Numbered from the stretch's first letter, positions 1 to 9,033 are shown. The stretch is 64,000 nucleotides of DNA from SIG714 sp964638675 (GCA_964638675.1 CAZXAU010000004.1:62001-126000), one strand, 5' to 3'. Translations and numbers: made by a program. Notes: generated by a model from the sequence alone, not told the origin.

Positions 1-1
1 A

Positions 2-946
2 ATATATACACTCAGCGAAAAAGGGGGAGCGGCACTCTGCTCGGATATGGAGCATAACGCCGTTCGGCGTCCGCTTATAGCCGCAACAGGCAGAGGTCTT
101 GTATATTTTGAATTCCGTGCAGGGGATATAGGCGATAATGAAATGCTGTCAAGGCTTGAAGCTCAGATCAAGGCGGTTCGCCCATCATTTATCGTCTGCA
201 ATCATTCATGCAATATTTTTGCACGGACGCTCCCGATAGAAGAAATCGGAAAGATCTGTGCGGAAAATTGCGTTATGTTCATCGTTGATGCCGCACAAAG
301 TGCAGGGCATACAAATATCGATGTAAAGCAGTGCAATATTGATGCTCTTTGCGTCCCGGGACACAAGGGACTTTACGGTCCGTCGGGTGTGGGACTGATG
401 ATCGTATCGGACAGATTCAAGGAAGCGACAATAGGAATGCCGACTCTTATATCGGGCGGAGCCGGAACAGCATCACTTGATGAGGGTATGCCGCAGGAGA
501 TCCCCGAGCGTTTTGAACCCGGAACACAGCCCTCATTTTTGTGTGCAGGGCTTGAACAAGGTATAAAGCTTGTTAAATCGATCGGTCTTGACAGAATAAA
601 AGCAAGAGAAAACTACCTTTTTTCGCTTATTCTCAATTCACTGATGGAAAGAGAGCGGGACGTACTGCTTTACCGCCCGGAACTGAAAAAAGGAAATGTG
701 CTGTCATTCAATATCAAAGGAATGTCCTGCGGTAGGGCGGCAGGTCTTTTTTCTCAGCACGGAGTCTGCCTTCGCTCAGGCTTCCACTGTTCGCCGCAGG
801 CTCACAAGCTGATAGGAACTCTGCCTATCGGCGGAAGTGTCAGGGCATCTGTCGGGATCTTCAACAACGAAAGGGATATCCGATATTTTGCCGATGTTCT
901 CGATGAAGTTATACGGTGCGGACGAAAAACAGCAAGAAAAGAATAA
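2..946 (+). CDS. Class V aminotransferase / cysteine desulfurase-like protein, 5' end outside window
   Basis: The reading frame is open from the window edge, so the gene starts upstream. The Met codon at 47 lies inside the motif MEHNAVRRPL, which is internal in cysteine desulfurase-like proteins, and is not the start. The PLP-binding lysine is in PGHKGLYGPSG (about nt 356-388), and a conserved Cys sits in the C-terminal SGFHCSPQAH motif, the position of the sulfur-accepting cysteine in related desulfurases. Family members remove sulfur from cysteine or act on a related amino acid. No Isc/Suf partner is visible, so the sulfur acceptor and exact substrate are unknown. The stop lies 4 bp from the convergent cardiolipin synthase gene. 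Confidence 0.85.
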   Translation: MYTLSEKGGAALCSDMEHNAVRRPLIAATGRGLVYFEFRAGDIGDNEMLSRLEAQIKAVRPSFIVCNHSCNIFARTLPIEEIGKICAENCVMFIVDAAQSAGHTNIDVKQCNIDALCVPGHKGLYGPSGVGLMIVSDRFKEATIGMPTLISGGAGTASLDEGMPQEIPERFEPGTQPSFLCAGLEQGIKLVKSIGLDRIKARENYLFSLILNSLMERERDVLLYRPELKKGNVLSFNIKGMSCGRAAGLFSQHGVCLRSGFHCSPQAHKLIGTLPIGGSVRASVGIFNNERDIRYFADVLDEVIRCGRKTARKE

Positions 947-950
947 ACGA

Positions 951-2501
951 TCAGAAAAGCGGGTCAAAGAGCGATACAACAGAGTCGAAAAGCTTAGTGA
1001 AAATATTTCGTTTCAGCGAATCGGGGGAAAGAGTGGAACAATAATTGTCTTTTGTTTCTTCAAAATCTCTCTCTATCTGCGCAAGAACCGGCTCGTTTTC
1101 GAGATACATCCCACACTCATAATTGTAATACAGACTGCGGTAATCGATATTTGACGTTCCTATATATCCGAATTTTGAGTCTGCAAGTATGATCTTCGAG
1201 TGTATAAACCCGGGGTTATACTCATAAATTTTAACTCCGCTCTTTATAAGCTTTCTGTAACTGCTTTTGGTAGAACGGAATACAATTTTCTTGTCGGTAA
1301 CATACGGTGCAAAAACAGTTACCAAAACCCCACGCTCGGCGGCAAAACACAATGCCGAGAGAAGTGCATCATCCGGTATAAGGTATGGCGAAAATATGTT
1401 GAGTGAAGATGTGGCACGTGAAATAATATCAAGCATCACATCCCTGCATATACTGCCGTCCGAATACGGAGAATCGAAAAAAGGTTGAATGATGCCCTTA
1501 TTGCCCGGCTTTGATCTTCCGAGAAGTCCGTCGAGCGATATAGTGTCCACTCTGAAGGCGTTCCAGAACTGTGCAAATGACGCAGTGAATGAATCAACTG
1601 CACGTCCTTCGATCCTTATGACAGAATCCTTCCAATAACCGTATTTTTCCTCACGGTTTATATACCTGTCGGCAATATTGAAACCGCCGGTATAACAGCA
1701 TTCTCCGTCAACAAGAATTATTTTCCGGTGGTCACGGCAGTTAAGCGATCCGAAGGCGAGAGGAGAAACGGGGTGAAATTTAAGACATTTTACACCCGGG
1801 TGTTTTTTCTCCACCTCTTTATGAAAATATGATGAAACCGATGCCATATTACCAAAGTCATCATAAATCATTCTGACATCAACTCCATTTGCGGCTTTGT
1901 CGGATAAAATTTCCATAATTTCGTCAAACATACTGCACTTTTCGATTATGAAAAATTCAATGTAAACAAATCTTTTTGCACAACGCAGGTCTTTTATAAT
2001 CTCAGGATATGCATCTTCTCCCGATTTATAATAACTGCTCCTTCCGCCTCTCGAAGCAGGAAAACCGCATCTATAGAAGAGGTATTCAAGCGTGTCCGAT
2101 TTTACAGTATTGTTTTTTCTTCTTTCCGCAATTATCTGATTTGTTTCCTTCAATGCATTTTTCGCTATATGTTCGGGAAGAGGTGGCGTAGATCTTTCAA
2201 CCCTTCCACGAAGACGAATTGTCGGAATTCCGTTTGAAAAGAGCAGAAAGAAAACCGTTCCCGAAAAAGGAAAGATCAAAAGAAGCAAACACCATGGAAT
2301 CTTTGAAAAGTGTCTGCTGTTTCTGCCGATCGTATACAAAAGACACCCGATCGATAACAGACGAACGGCAACGAAAACATAAGGCGATCTGTATATATCG
2401 TCCGTAACAAATAAAACACACAGCAGTAACAGCATAACAGCAATTATGCCGAGAATAATATATCTGTAATATTTTTTCAATAATCCGAATATCTTATTCA
2501 T
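951..2501 (-). CDS. cls: Cardiolipin synthase (phospholipase D family)
   Basis: This 516-residue membrane enzyme would condense two phosphatidylglycerols into cardiolipin and glycerol. The N-terminal about 90 residues hold three hydrophobic segments, of which two or three would anchor the protein, matching the PLDc_N arrangement. Two HKD motifs follow: DHRKIILVDGECCYTGG near residue 255 and IHSKIILADSKFGYIGTSN near residue 435, so both halves of the active site are intact. Length is normal for the family. The start is fixed by AGGAGG about 5 bases upstream. It appears to be a single-gene unit. Confidence 0.92.
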   Translation of the reverse strand: MNKIFGLLKKYYRYIILGIIAVMLLLLCVLFVTDDIYRSPYVFVAVRLLSIGCLLYTIGRNSRHFSKIPWCLLLLIFPFSGTVFFLLFSNGIPTIRLRGRVERSTPPLPEHIAKNALKETNQIIAERRKNNTVKSDTLEYLFYRCGFPASRGGRSSYYKSGEDAYPEIIKDLRCAKRFVYIEFFIIEKCSMFDEIMEILSDKAANGVDVRMIYDDFGNMASVSSYFHKEVEKKHPGVKCLKFHPVSPLAFGSLNCRDHRKIILVDGECCYTGGFNIADRYINREEKYGYWKDSVIRIEGRAVDSFTASFAQFWNAFRVDTISLDGLLGRSKPGNKGIIQPFFDSPYSDGSICRDVMLDIISRATSSLNIFSPYLIPDDALLSALCFAAERGVLVTVFAPYVTDKKIVFRSTKSSYRKLIKSGVKIYEYNPGFIHSKIILADSKFGYIGTSNIDYRSLYYNYECGMYLENEPVLAQIERDFEETKDNYCSTLSPDSLKRNIFTKLFDSVVSLFDPLF

Positions 2502-2570
2502 TCTGTCCTCCTTTGTTTATTATGGCTTTCGGTTGGTTGTAAATACAACTTTTTACAGTATAAAACTAAT

Positions 2571-2625
2571 CCCCATAGTGCAACCCTCGAATGTCTGAGA
2601 TATTACGAGTGCCTGCTCTATGGGG
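2571..2625. repeat. Long-loop inverted repeat upstream of cls / downstream of carD-like gene
   Basis: CCCCATAGTGCA at 2571-2582 pairs with TGCTCTATGGGG at 2614-2625 with one mismatch. A second nested pair CTCG/CGAG lies in the loop. It is followed by a short direct repeat CAGTTGA. It sits between two minus-strand genes and may end carD transcription or form a leader structure for cls. There is no clear U-tract. Confidence 0.5.
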
Positions 2626-2646
2626 TTATACAGTTGAACAGTTGAT

Positions 2647-3135
2647 TTATTTATCAAAAATCTCCTGAACGTCTTCTTTTTTCATTCCGAGAACAATATT
2701 GAGCTCCTCCTCAATACATCTTTCCGCATTACGTATAAACTGCAGATCAAAAACATGCGGCTTACGAGAGTATTTGTCACTTGAATCACGGTATTTACGA
2801 ACCATCTTGACAGCCGCTATCAGATCGAGACGGCTGGAGCTGTCAAAAGCTTCCCTGTATAACTTTTTTCTTTCCTCTGCGTTTTCGATCCAGTCCACAG
2901 AAACAAGAAGCGAATCGGATATTGCCTTTTCAGCCTCCTGCTCAGATATTATGGGCTTCATTCTCGAAACAAGCAATTCATTATCGATGGGAACGAACAA
3001 AGTTGCACTCGGTCTGAAGACAGGGCGGAGCAAATAATACTTCGATACAACGCCCGAAAAATCTTCTTCACGTATTTCAACAACGGTACAAGCACCCTCG
3101 TTTCTGTACATTACAGTATCTCCTACCGAATACAT
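2647..3135 (-). CDS. CarD/CdnL-like transcription regulator
   Basis: A 162-residue cytoplasmic protein that should bind RNA polymerase beta subunit and stabilise open promoter complexes. The N-terminal about 60 residues match the CarD/TRCF RNA-polymerase-interacting domain: YSVGDTVMYRNEGACTVVEI, then a beta-rich segment ending FVPIDNE. The rest is helical, as in CdnL C-terminal domains. GGGAG precedes the ATG. Clostridial genomes often carry several small CarD paralogues, and this could be a specialised copy rather than the housekeeping one. It is separated by about 145 bases from cls and by 180 bases from the NUDIX gene, so is likely its own unit. Confidence 0.82.
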   Translation of the reverse strand: MYSVGDTVMYRNEGACTVVEIREEDFSGVVSKYYLLRPVFRPSATLFVPIDNELLVSRMKPIISEQEAEKAISDSLLVSVDWIENAEERKKLYREAFDSSSRLDLIAAVKMVRKYRDSSDKYSRKPHVFDLQFIRNAERCIEEELNIVLGMKKEDVQEIFDK

Positions 3136-3314
3136 TTACTCATCTCCCTCAATATACATTTTTTTCGCAAAATAACTATCTTTATGACATAATTATAACA
3201 TATTTCTTTAAAAAATGCCATAGTTAAAATGCACAAAAAAATTTCATCCGCCGAAAAAAATCAATATCTTTCCCCCGACGAACTCGGTGCCTAAGGAATG
3301 CTGTGAGAAGCAAT

Positions 3315-3773
3315 TCAGCCCGGATATGTTATAGAATCTGCAAGCTTGTATCCCTCATAGCAAAGACGCATACAGAAGTATTCACTGTCATTTAAAAGGA
3401 GCTCTAAAAACTTTCTGTCACCTTCCCACATGGGCAGTGAAAAGAGCCTGTCCTTTTGCACCCATTCAAGAGTTCCCTCATCACACTCAATTGAAACATC
3501 ACCGTCATATCCGGCAGTATACACGAACATACACTCATCATCAACGCTGTCGGAATAGAAAAATACAGTACCTCGAAGACGGACGGATCCAAGCGTAATA
3601 CCGGTTTCCTCCCTGACTTCACGCAATATACATTCATAAGGCGTTTCGTTTTTTTCAAGATGTCCGCCAACGCCTATCCATTTTCCCTCATTGGGATCAT
3701 TCGTTTTTTTATTACGGTTCAGCATGAGGTATGCTCCGTTTTTTTCTATATAACACAGAGTAGTAATTTTCAT
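3315..3773 (-). CDS. NUDIX hydrolase, MutT-like
   Basis: A 152-residue cytoplasmic hydrolase for nucleoside diphosphates linked to another moiety. The Nudix box is complete near residues 37-59: G-H-L-E-K-N-E followed by REVREETGI, supplying the metal-binding glutamates. The N-terminus (ITTLCYIEKNGAYLMLNRN) resembles 8-oxo-dGTP diphosphatase (MutT/YtkD-type) proteins, so nucleotide-pool sanitation is likely, but Nudix substrates cannot be assigned from the box alone. AAGGAA lies upstream of the start. It is 70 bases downstream of mnmG on the same strand and may be cotranscribed with it. Confidence 0.85.
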   Translation of the reverse strand: MKITTLCYIEKNGAYLMLNRNKKTNDPNEGKWIGVGGHLEKNETPYECILREVREETGITLGSVRLRGTVFFYSDSVDDECMFVYTAGYDGDVSIECDEGTLEWVQKDRLFSLPMWEGDRKFLELLLNDSEYFCMRLCYEGYKLADSITYPG

Positions 3774-3842
3774 TGTCCGTTCCTTTCATCTGAAATACTG
3801 ATTCTCTTACCTGAAGCAAACGGCTCTATTGCCAAGGTTAAT

Positions 3843-5729
3843 TCATCTGTTCAGATATATAATGAGCACAGAAATGTCGGCAGGGCTTACACCAGAAATT
3901 CTCGATGCCTGACCGAGGGTAAGCGGTCTGATCTCCGAGAGCTTTGCTCTTGCTTCAAGTCTCAGACCTGTAATCTGATTATAATCTATATCCTTTGGCA
4001 TACGGTAATTTTCAAGCTTTGTTGCGTGGGCAACGTCATCTATCTGACGTGCTATATATCCCGCATACTTTGTCTCTATCTGCACCTGAGTTATGACACG
4101 TCGGCAGAGCTTTGGATGATCGGGGTCGAATTCCGAAATATCGTCATAGCTAAGCTCAGGCCGCCGCAAAAGCTCGGCAAATGATATTCCGTTTGCAACC
4201 GTTTTGCTGTTTTTGCTCTCAAGCATTGCATTCAATTCGGCAGTCGGTTTCAGGAACAGTTTTTCGATCCTCTCGCACTCATGCTTTATCTCTTTTCGTC
4301 TTTTCTCGACATCCTCATATCTTTCGTCACTCACAAGGCCGACAGAATGACCTATCGGCGTCAGACGCAGATCGGCATTGTCCTGGCGGAGTATCAGGCG
4401 GTATTCGCTTCTGCTTGTCATCACCCTGTAGGGCTCTCTCGTTCCCTTTGTAACAAGGTCATCGATCAGCATTCCTATATATGAATTATCCCTTGTAAGG
4501 ATCATCGGCTCTCTGTTTTTGAGCTTCAACGCCGCATTTATTCCCGCAACAAGCCCCTGTGCGGCTGCTTCCTCATATCCAGATGTGCCGTTGAACTGAC
4601 CTGCACCGTAAAGCATGCCGATCTTTTTAAATTCAAGTGTCGGCAAAAGCTCGAGAGGATCGACACAATCGTACTCTATGGCATATGCCGGGCGCATTAT
4701 CTGCGCATTTTCAAAGCCCTTGAGCGAATGCAGCATTTCAAGCTGAACATCCGGCGGAAGTGAGGTCGAAAAGCCCTGAATATACATTTCGTTCGTGTCC
4801 GCACCGACAGGCTCGACAAAAAGCTGATGTCTTTCCTTGTCTGCAAACCGTACTATTTTATCCTCGATACTCGGACAGTATCTCGGGCCTGTTCCTTCAA
4901 TAAGTCCCGAATACATCGGAGAACGTCCGAGGTTGTCTCGTATTATTTTGTGGGTAACTTCATTGGTGTAGGTGATATAACAGGGGATCTGATCTATAGA
5001 ATTGAGCAGATCTTCGTCATATGTCAGGGAAAACGGCGTTATATGATCTTCTCCATCCTGACGCTCGAGCTTTGAAAAATCAATACTTCGGCGGTCAACT
5101 CTTACAGGCGTACCGGTCTTGAATCGCATGAGGTTGATCCCAAGTTTCCTCAGATTCGCTGAAAGTCCGACAGAAGGAAGTCCGGCATCAGGCCCCGATG
5201 ATATCGATACATTGCCGACAATGACTCTACCGTCAAGATATGTTCCCGAGCATATTATCACCGCACGGCAGGAATAATAAGCCCCGAGTGATGTGACAAC
5301 ACCGCAGACGCTCCCTGAGCTGTCAAGATCGATCTCAACTATCTCAGACTGCACTATTGACAGATGCTCTGTGTTTTCAAGCGTCTTTTTCATGATCGTA
5401 TGATACTTCGCTCTGTCCGCCTGTACACGTTTGGAGTGTACAGCAGGGCCTTTTCCGGTATTAAGTGTTCGGCTTTGCAGAGTGACCTCATCAGCCGCAC
5501 GTCCCATTTCTCCGCCGAGAGCGTCAATTTCAAATACAAGGTGTCCCTTCCCGGTTCCGCCTATCGAAGGATTGCATGGCATATTACCTATGCTGTCAAG
5601 CGACATTGTAAAAAGAATCGTATCCATTCCGAGACGGGCGGCGGCTAGCGACGCCTCAATACCGGCGTGACCTGCTCCGATAACCGCTATATCACAGCTT
5701 TTGATATTAAATGTTTCTTTAGTTTTCAT
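3843..5729 (-). CDS. mnmG: tRNA uridine-5-carboxymethylaminomethyl(34) synthesis enzyme MnmG
   Basis: The 628-residue FAD- and NADH-using enzyme works with MnmE to modify the wobble uridine of tRNAs with two-codon boxes. The Rossmann motif VIGAGHAGIEAS is near residue 16, followed by the GidA signature region NPSIGGTGKGHLV, and the helical C-terminal domain is complete (GQASRISGVSPADISVL), so the length is normal. No mnmE is seen in the window. The start has no strong Shine-Dalgarno sequence, only an A-rich stretch. The nearest good minus-strand promoter is about 220 bases upstream, giving a long leader. Confidence 0.97.
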   Translation of the reverse strand: MKTKETFNIKSCDIAVIGAGHAGIEASLAAARLGMDTILFTMSLDSIGNMPCNPSIGGTGKGHLVFEIDALGGEMGRAADEVTLQSRTLNTGKGPAVHSKRVQADRAKYHTIMKKTLENTEHLSIVQSEIVEIDLDSSGSVCGVVTSLGAYYSCRAVIICSGTYLDGRVIVGNVSISSGPDAGLPSVGLSANLRKLGINLMRFKTGTPVRVDRRSIDFSKLERQDGEDHITPFSLTYDEDLLNSIDQIPCYITYTNEVTHKIIRDNLGRSPMYSGLIEGTGPRYCPSIEDKIVRFADKERHQLFVEPVGADTNEMYIQGFSTSLPPDVQLEMLHSLKGFENAQIMRPAYAIEYDCVDPLELLPTLEFKKIGMLYGAGQFNGTSGYEEAAAQGLVAGINAALKLKNREPMILTRDNSYIGMLIDDLVTKGTREPYRVMTSRSEYRLILRQDNADLRLTPIGHSVGLVSDERYEDVEKRRKEIKHECERIEKLFLKPTAELNAMLESKNSKTVANGISFAELLRRPELSYDDISEFDPDHPKLCRRVITQVQIETKYAGYIARQIDDVAHATKLENYRMPKDIDYNQITGLRLEARAKLSEIRPLTLGQASRISGVSPADISVLIIYLNR

Positions 5730-5868
5730 TTGTTTATTTTATAATAACGGTGAGGAATATATTAAATACTTCGATTTGCATGAATACATCGGTATATCAA
5801 TATATCGCTGTATTTCAAAAGAGTGAAGTATTGTTTTCACCGACCTTTGCATAGGTTAAATTATCTTA

Positions 5869-5933
5869 TTTTCACTTTGATTTCTGTTGACAATAATCAA
5901 AATACAGCATATAATTATAATAGAAAGTGAAAA
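5869..5933 (+). promoter_or_regulatory. Consensus plus-strand promoter inside an inverted repeat, no gene assigned
   Basis: TTGACA at 5887-5892 and TATAAT at 5910-5915 are separated by exactly 17 bases. The pair is bracketed by TTTTCACTTT (5869-5878) and its reverse complement AAAGTGAAAA (5924-5933), which would make a good repressor site. The nearest plus-strand gene is tRNA-Cys, which has its own promoter. The 5922-6070 region has no open frame that I can support, so a small RNA or an upstream tRNA promoter are both possible. Confidence 0.6.
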
Positions 5934-5952
5934 AGAAATATCAGACAGTATA

Positions 5953-5981
5953 ATTGTATCATAAAAGCAGAATTTTGTCAA
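5953..5981 (-). promoter_or_regulatory. Candidate mnmG promoter
   Basis: On the minus strand TTGACA (5981-5976) and TACAAT (5958-5953) are 17 bases apart. Transcription would begin near 5946 and give mnmG a leader of about 215 bases that overlaps the plus-strand promoter region in antisense. Confidence 0.5.
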
Positions 5982-6069
5982 TGCTTTTAATATATACGCA
6001 ATTTCAGCTCTGCGATGCAAAAAAAGAGTAAAGAATTATCAATTCAAAAAAATAAAATGAAAAAAGCAC

Positions 6070-6098
6070 TTGACAAGTGGGAAATGATGTGCTATAAT
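6070..6098 (+). promoter_or_regulatory. tRNA-Cys promoter
   Basis: Perfect consensus TTGACA (6070-6075), 17-base spacer, TATAAT (6093-6098). The predicted start near 6105 lies about 30 bases before the mature tRNA. Confidence 0.9.
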
Positions 6099-6135
6099 AG
6101 CAAAGCACTGTTGAGAAAACAATTTAATAAATAAC

Positions 6136-6209
6136 GGCGCCATAGCCAAGCGGTAAGGCAGAGGTCTGCAAAACCTTTATCCCCGGTCCGATTCCGGGTG
6201 GCGCCTCCA
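6136..6209 (+). tRNA. tRNA-Cys (anticodon GCA)
   Basis: The 7-bp acceptor stem pairs GGCGCCA at 6136-6142 with TGGCGCC at 6199-6205. The anticodon loop CTGCAAA carries GCA, and the T arm reads CCCGGTCCGATTCCGGG. The discriminator is U and CCA is encoded at 6207-6209. It stands alone, not in a tRNA cluster. Confidence 0.96.
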
Positions 6210-6360
6210 TTTGAAAAGGTCCCGCAGTTAGAACCATGAGTGTTCAATTGTGAGGGCTTTTCTTATTCTAAAATGCTTTTATAGCAAGGATAAAGAACAT
6301 TATTGGAAATGTAATAATACTTGTTTACATATTTTTTGTATACAAAGGAGAAAAGCTAAA

Positions 6361-6819
6361 GTGGATAGGGTGGGATATTGTTTTAAACAGCTTGATGAGA
6401 GTAAAGCAACTGTTATCGAGGAGCTATTTGTCAGCGTTTTTACGAAAGAGCCATGGAATGATGATTGGTCTGATAAAAATCAACTACAATTATATATTCA
6501 TGATTTGATAGGTCAAAAAAATTCCCTGACTTTTGGCTTATATGAAGAAACAGAATTGATTGGAATATCTATGGGACATATAAGACACTGGCATACCGGT
6601 ACGGAATATTATATTGATGAACTGTGTATCAGAACTTCAAAACAAAGAGAAGGAATCGGCACTCTATTTGTAAATGAGATAGAGAAGGCATGTAAAGAAT
6701 TAGGTTTGTTTCATATCTTTTTGCTGACCGAAAATAATGTACCGGCATATGAGTTTTATAAAAAAAGAAAATTTTATGAGTGCAAAAACAGTGTAGCGTT
6801 TGTAAAAAAGTTACAGTAA
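6361..6819 (+). CDS. GNAT-family N-acetyltransferase
   Basis: A cytoplasmic acetyl-CoA-dependent N-acetyltransferase of about 152 residues. The acetyl-CoA-binding segment is RTSKQREGIGTLFVNEIEK (R/Q-x-x-G-x-G/A type), preceded by the strand YYIDELCI and followed by LTENNVPAYEFYKKRKF, the usual GNAT motif B. The frame is open upstream to an ATG at 6250, but a good AAGGAG sits about 10 bases before the GTG at 6361 and the homologous region begins there, so I use GTG. The acceptor (amino acid, aminoglycoside or protein) cannot be read from the sequence. It follows tRNA-Cys and may share its transcript. Confidence 0.8.
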   Translation: MDRVGYCFKQLDESKATVIEELFVSVFTKEPWNDDWSDKNQLQLYIHDLIGQKNSLTFGLYEETELIGISMGHIRHWHTGTEYYIDELCIRTSKQREGIGTLFVNEIEKACKELGLFHIFLLTENNVPAYEFYKKRKFYECKNSVAFVKKLQ

Positions 6820-7343
6820 GATTGTATAACAACAAATTGATTAAAAATCCGGATTTATCGAGAAAATTACACATTTTACAAACCCAAAAAATTCCCGTAT
6901 AATTATGTTATGAATATGTATTGCGAAGATTTTTCATGAGATATAAAGCTGAGAAAAGATACTTGACCGTTTGCGGTGTGGATTTGGATGATACATCGAA
7001 TATATTATGATTGCAAAAAACGTATACATAGTAAAGGGTAGTAATCCCATTGAAAATGTAAACGCATTACTTGAATAATTCTTGAAGTTATGGAAAGCGA
7101 ATTTTTACTATTTTGTCCGTTAATCACAAAAAACCGAACGCTGCCGTGTCCGGTTTTTTATATAGTGTTTTCAGAAATCATTTTTGCATTGAGTGCAGAT
7201 ATCCGTAAGGACAGAAAAAAATATTTTACATGTATAGAAAAGCTGATCTTATTGATTGCATAAAAATCGAAAGAATAAAAAATGGGAATTGGGCGTATAA
7301 TCAAAAGTGCTTATGGTTTAGCAAGTAGGCTGTCTATCTTCAA
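6820..7343. other. Intergenic stretch with one terminator and short decayed frames
   Basis: Apart from the terminator at 7128-7159 I see only short open frames without convincing Shine-Dalgarno sequences, for example about 24 codons from 6938 and about 32 codons ending near 7328. They could be remnants, but I do not recognise them. Confidence 0.4.
7128..7159 (+). terminator. Intrinsic terminator
   Basis: AAAAAACCG (7128-7136) pairs with CGGTTTTTT (7151-7159). The U-tract is the 3' arm, so the hairpin could act on either strand. It lies about 310 bases beyond the acetyltransferase gene. Confidence 0.65.
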
Positions 7344-7808
7344 ATGTCTATTAATGAATTATCTGTTCTTCCCGACGAGGATCTTTTCGACGCCGTTCTT
7401 GTGAGAACCGAACACAAGGTAGACAGCTTTGACGAATGGGAAGACGGAGTGAATTCTCTGAATCGGTCGCAGAAGATCTTTTATTCTGTGAATTGGCTGG
7501 ATACAGAGGTAAACAACGGCGGTCTGTGCCAATTTTTTGTTAATTCAAGCCGTATGGTCGCACCGTATATAAGCGAATATCTGGAGATCATCGGAGCATA
7601 TAAACACAAAAATTTGTATGACGGCTTTATAATAAAAAACGGGATCGACCTCGCCGATCTCTCGTTTTTTGATATTGATGATGTCAAGGAATACGAGAAA
7701 AAAGAAGAAAGTTATCGGTTTGATGAATTCGATGACGCTTTCTACGATCTGAAACCGCTTGAAACATATCTGACTGAATTTATTAAATCACATCTGACAG
7801 ATTTCTGA
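7344..7808 (+). CDS. DUF4375 (DMP19-like) domain protein
   Basis: A 154-residue acidic cytoplasmic protein. The central block NWLDTEVNNGGLCQFFVNSS is typical of DUF4375/DMP19-type proteins, where E-V-N-N-G-G-F/L is the hallmark. The whole domain appears present and the C-terminal third is strongly acidic (runs of D and E). One family member, neisserial DMP19, is reported as a DNA mimic. That role cannot be inferred here, and many family members look like immunity or regulatory accessory proteins. The Shine-Dalgarno sequence is weak. A strong terminator lies 60 bases downstream. Confidence 0.65.
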   Translation: MSINELSVLPDEDLFDAVLVRTEHKVDSFDEWEDGVNSLNRSQKIFYSVNWLDTEVNNGGLCQFFVNSSRMVAPYISEYLEIIGAYKHKNLYDGFIIKNGIDLADLSFFDIDDVKEYEKKEESYRFDEFDDAFYDLKPLETYLTEFIKSHLTDF

Positions 7809-7869
7809 CAGTCACAGCCTTAATCAAGTGCCTTTCAGGGTTCGCCCGGAATTGCTTTTTCTTCAGGAT

Positions 7870-7900
7870 AAGACAGACCAATAAAAGGTCTGTCTTTTTT
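7870..7900 (+). terminator. Intrinsic terminator of the DUF4375 gene
   Basis: AAGACAGACC at 7870-7879 and GGTCTGTCTT at 7887-7896 form a perfect 10-bp stem with a 7-base loop and a T-run to 7900. It lies between convergent genes. Confidence 0.92.
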
Positions 7901-7943
7901 ATCTGATTTTTCATGACAACATTCGACAGGACGGAACTGCGGA

Positions 7944-8771
7944 TCAGTTCCGACCCTCACACAGTGTTCCGAGTGCCTGCTCGAAGTTGACGCCGTACCA
8001 ATTGCCCTTATTGTCATCAAGCGTCTTTCTTATCGAAAGCGCCGTGAAATCTGCCGCTTGCGCACATGCATCGTGCAGAGTTTTTCCGTTTACAAGTCCG
8101 CCAAGACAGACGGATGAGTATATATCGCCTGTTCCGTGATATCTTGCTTTGACTTCGTCTGTAAAATACGAGAAAAATTCGCCCTTTTCTCCATCATACC
8201 CGTATACGCCGAGCTTATCTTTTTCGAGCGTTACACCTGTAATAACAGCGCTCTTTGCACCGAGCGAGAGCAGTCCGTTCAATACTTTCTTAAGAAATTC
8301 TTCGTCATAGCTCTCTGGATATTCCATTCCGAGCATATAGCAACTTTCTGTCAGGTTGGGAACGATGACGTCTGCTTTTGCACAGAGTGTAGCCATTGAA
8401 AGTGCAAAGCTTTTGTCGAATCCTGCATACATTTTTCCGTTGTCTGCCATTGCGGGATCTACAAATTTCAAAATGCCGTCACCGAAATCATCAAGCATCT
8501 GCTTCATCAGATCTATCTGTGTCTGCGAGCCGAGATATCCGGTATACAATGCATCAAAGCCTATCTTTTCCTCTTTCCAGTGGTTGAGGATGGGTGATAT
8601 ATCCTCTGTGAGGTCACGGAAGGTAAATCTCGAAAACTGTGTATGCGTCGAGAGAACTGCGGTCGGAAGCACAGCCGCCTCAATTCCCATCGCCGAAATG
8701 ATCGGAAGTGCTACTGTCAACGAACATTTTCCCACGCACGAAATATCCTGTACTGTCAAAATTCTTTTCAT
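7944..8771 (-). CDS. pdxY: Pyridoxal/pyridoxamine kinase (vitamin B6 salvage)
   Basis: A PfkB/ribokinase-fold kinase of about 275 residues that phosphorylates pyridoxal, pyridoxamine or pyridoxine to give PLP precursors. The N-terminus VQDISCVGKCSLTVALPII is the PdxK/PdxY signature. The catalytic region GTGDIYSS, near residue 220, holds the Asp base and anion hole. I place the start at the second Met (8771) because GGAG lies 7 bases before it, within the codons of the first Met (8783). The divergent MocR-family gene and their shared operators point to B6-responsive control. Confidence 0.9.
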   Translation of the reverse strand: MKRILTVQDISCVGKCSLTVALPIISAMGIEAAVLPTAVLSTHTQFSRFTFRDLTEDISPILNHWKEEKIGFDALYTGYLGSQTQIDLMKQMLDDFGDGILKFVDPAMADNGKMYAGFDKSFALSMATLCAKADVIVPNLTESCYMLGMEYPESYDEEFLKKVLNGLLSLGAKSAVITGVTLEKDKLGVYGYDGEKGEFFSYFTDEVKARYHGTGDIYSSVCLGGLVNGKTLHDACAQAADFTALSIRKTLDDNKGNWYGVNFEQALGTLCEGRN

Positions 8772-8786
8772 ATTAATCTCCATTCT

Positions 8787-8859
8787 GCCGCTTAGCGGCG
8801 ATACAAATAGTTATGGAATTCTCCTTAAAAATGGATTGAGTCTATTTAAAAGGAGAATT
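8787..8859 (-). promoter_or_regulatory. Structured leader of the pyridoxamine kinase gene
   Basis: AATTCTCCTT (8817-8826) and AAGGAGAATT (8850-8859) are perfect inverted repeats 23 bases apart. A small GCCGC/GCGGC hairpin (8787-8799) ends 16 bases before the chosen start codon. Both would fold in the kinase mRNA leader, and the second could affect access to the ribosome binding site. No known riboswitch class is recognised. Confidence 0.5.
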
Positions 8860-8931
8860 TGAGCGTGAAACAACTGTACATATAGTTTGATTTAATGTAA
8901 TTTTCACGCTACCTCTTTTTTTATTTTCTTG

Positions 8932-9010
8932 TTGCATTTTTCTTATGACTGTATTATAATTGATTTTGGTATTATTTAAATAACCATTTTTGTATAAATT
9001 AATAATACCA
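8932..9010. promoter_or_regulatory. Shared pdxY / mocR promoter-operator region
   Basis: For the MocR gene there is TTGCAT (8932-8937), 17 bases, then TATAAT (8955-8960). Downstream lie TGGTATTATT (8967-8976), AAATAACCA (8978-8986) and AATAATACCA (9001-9010). These are one forward and two reverse copies of a TGGTtATT-like half-site, the last two as a direct repeat 24 bases apart. Direct-repeat binding is usual for MocR/PdxR regulators, and sites at +1 suggest autorepression. Confidence 0.55.
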
Positions 9011-9033
9011 GATCAAAAAAGAGGATAACATAT

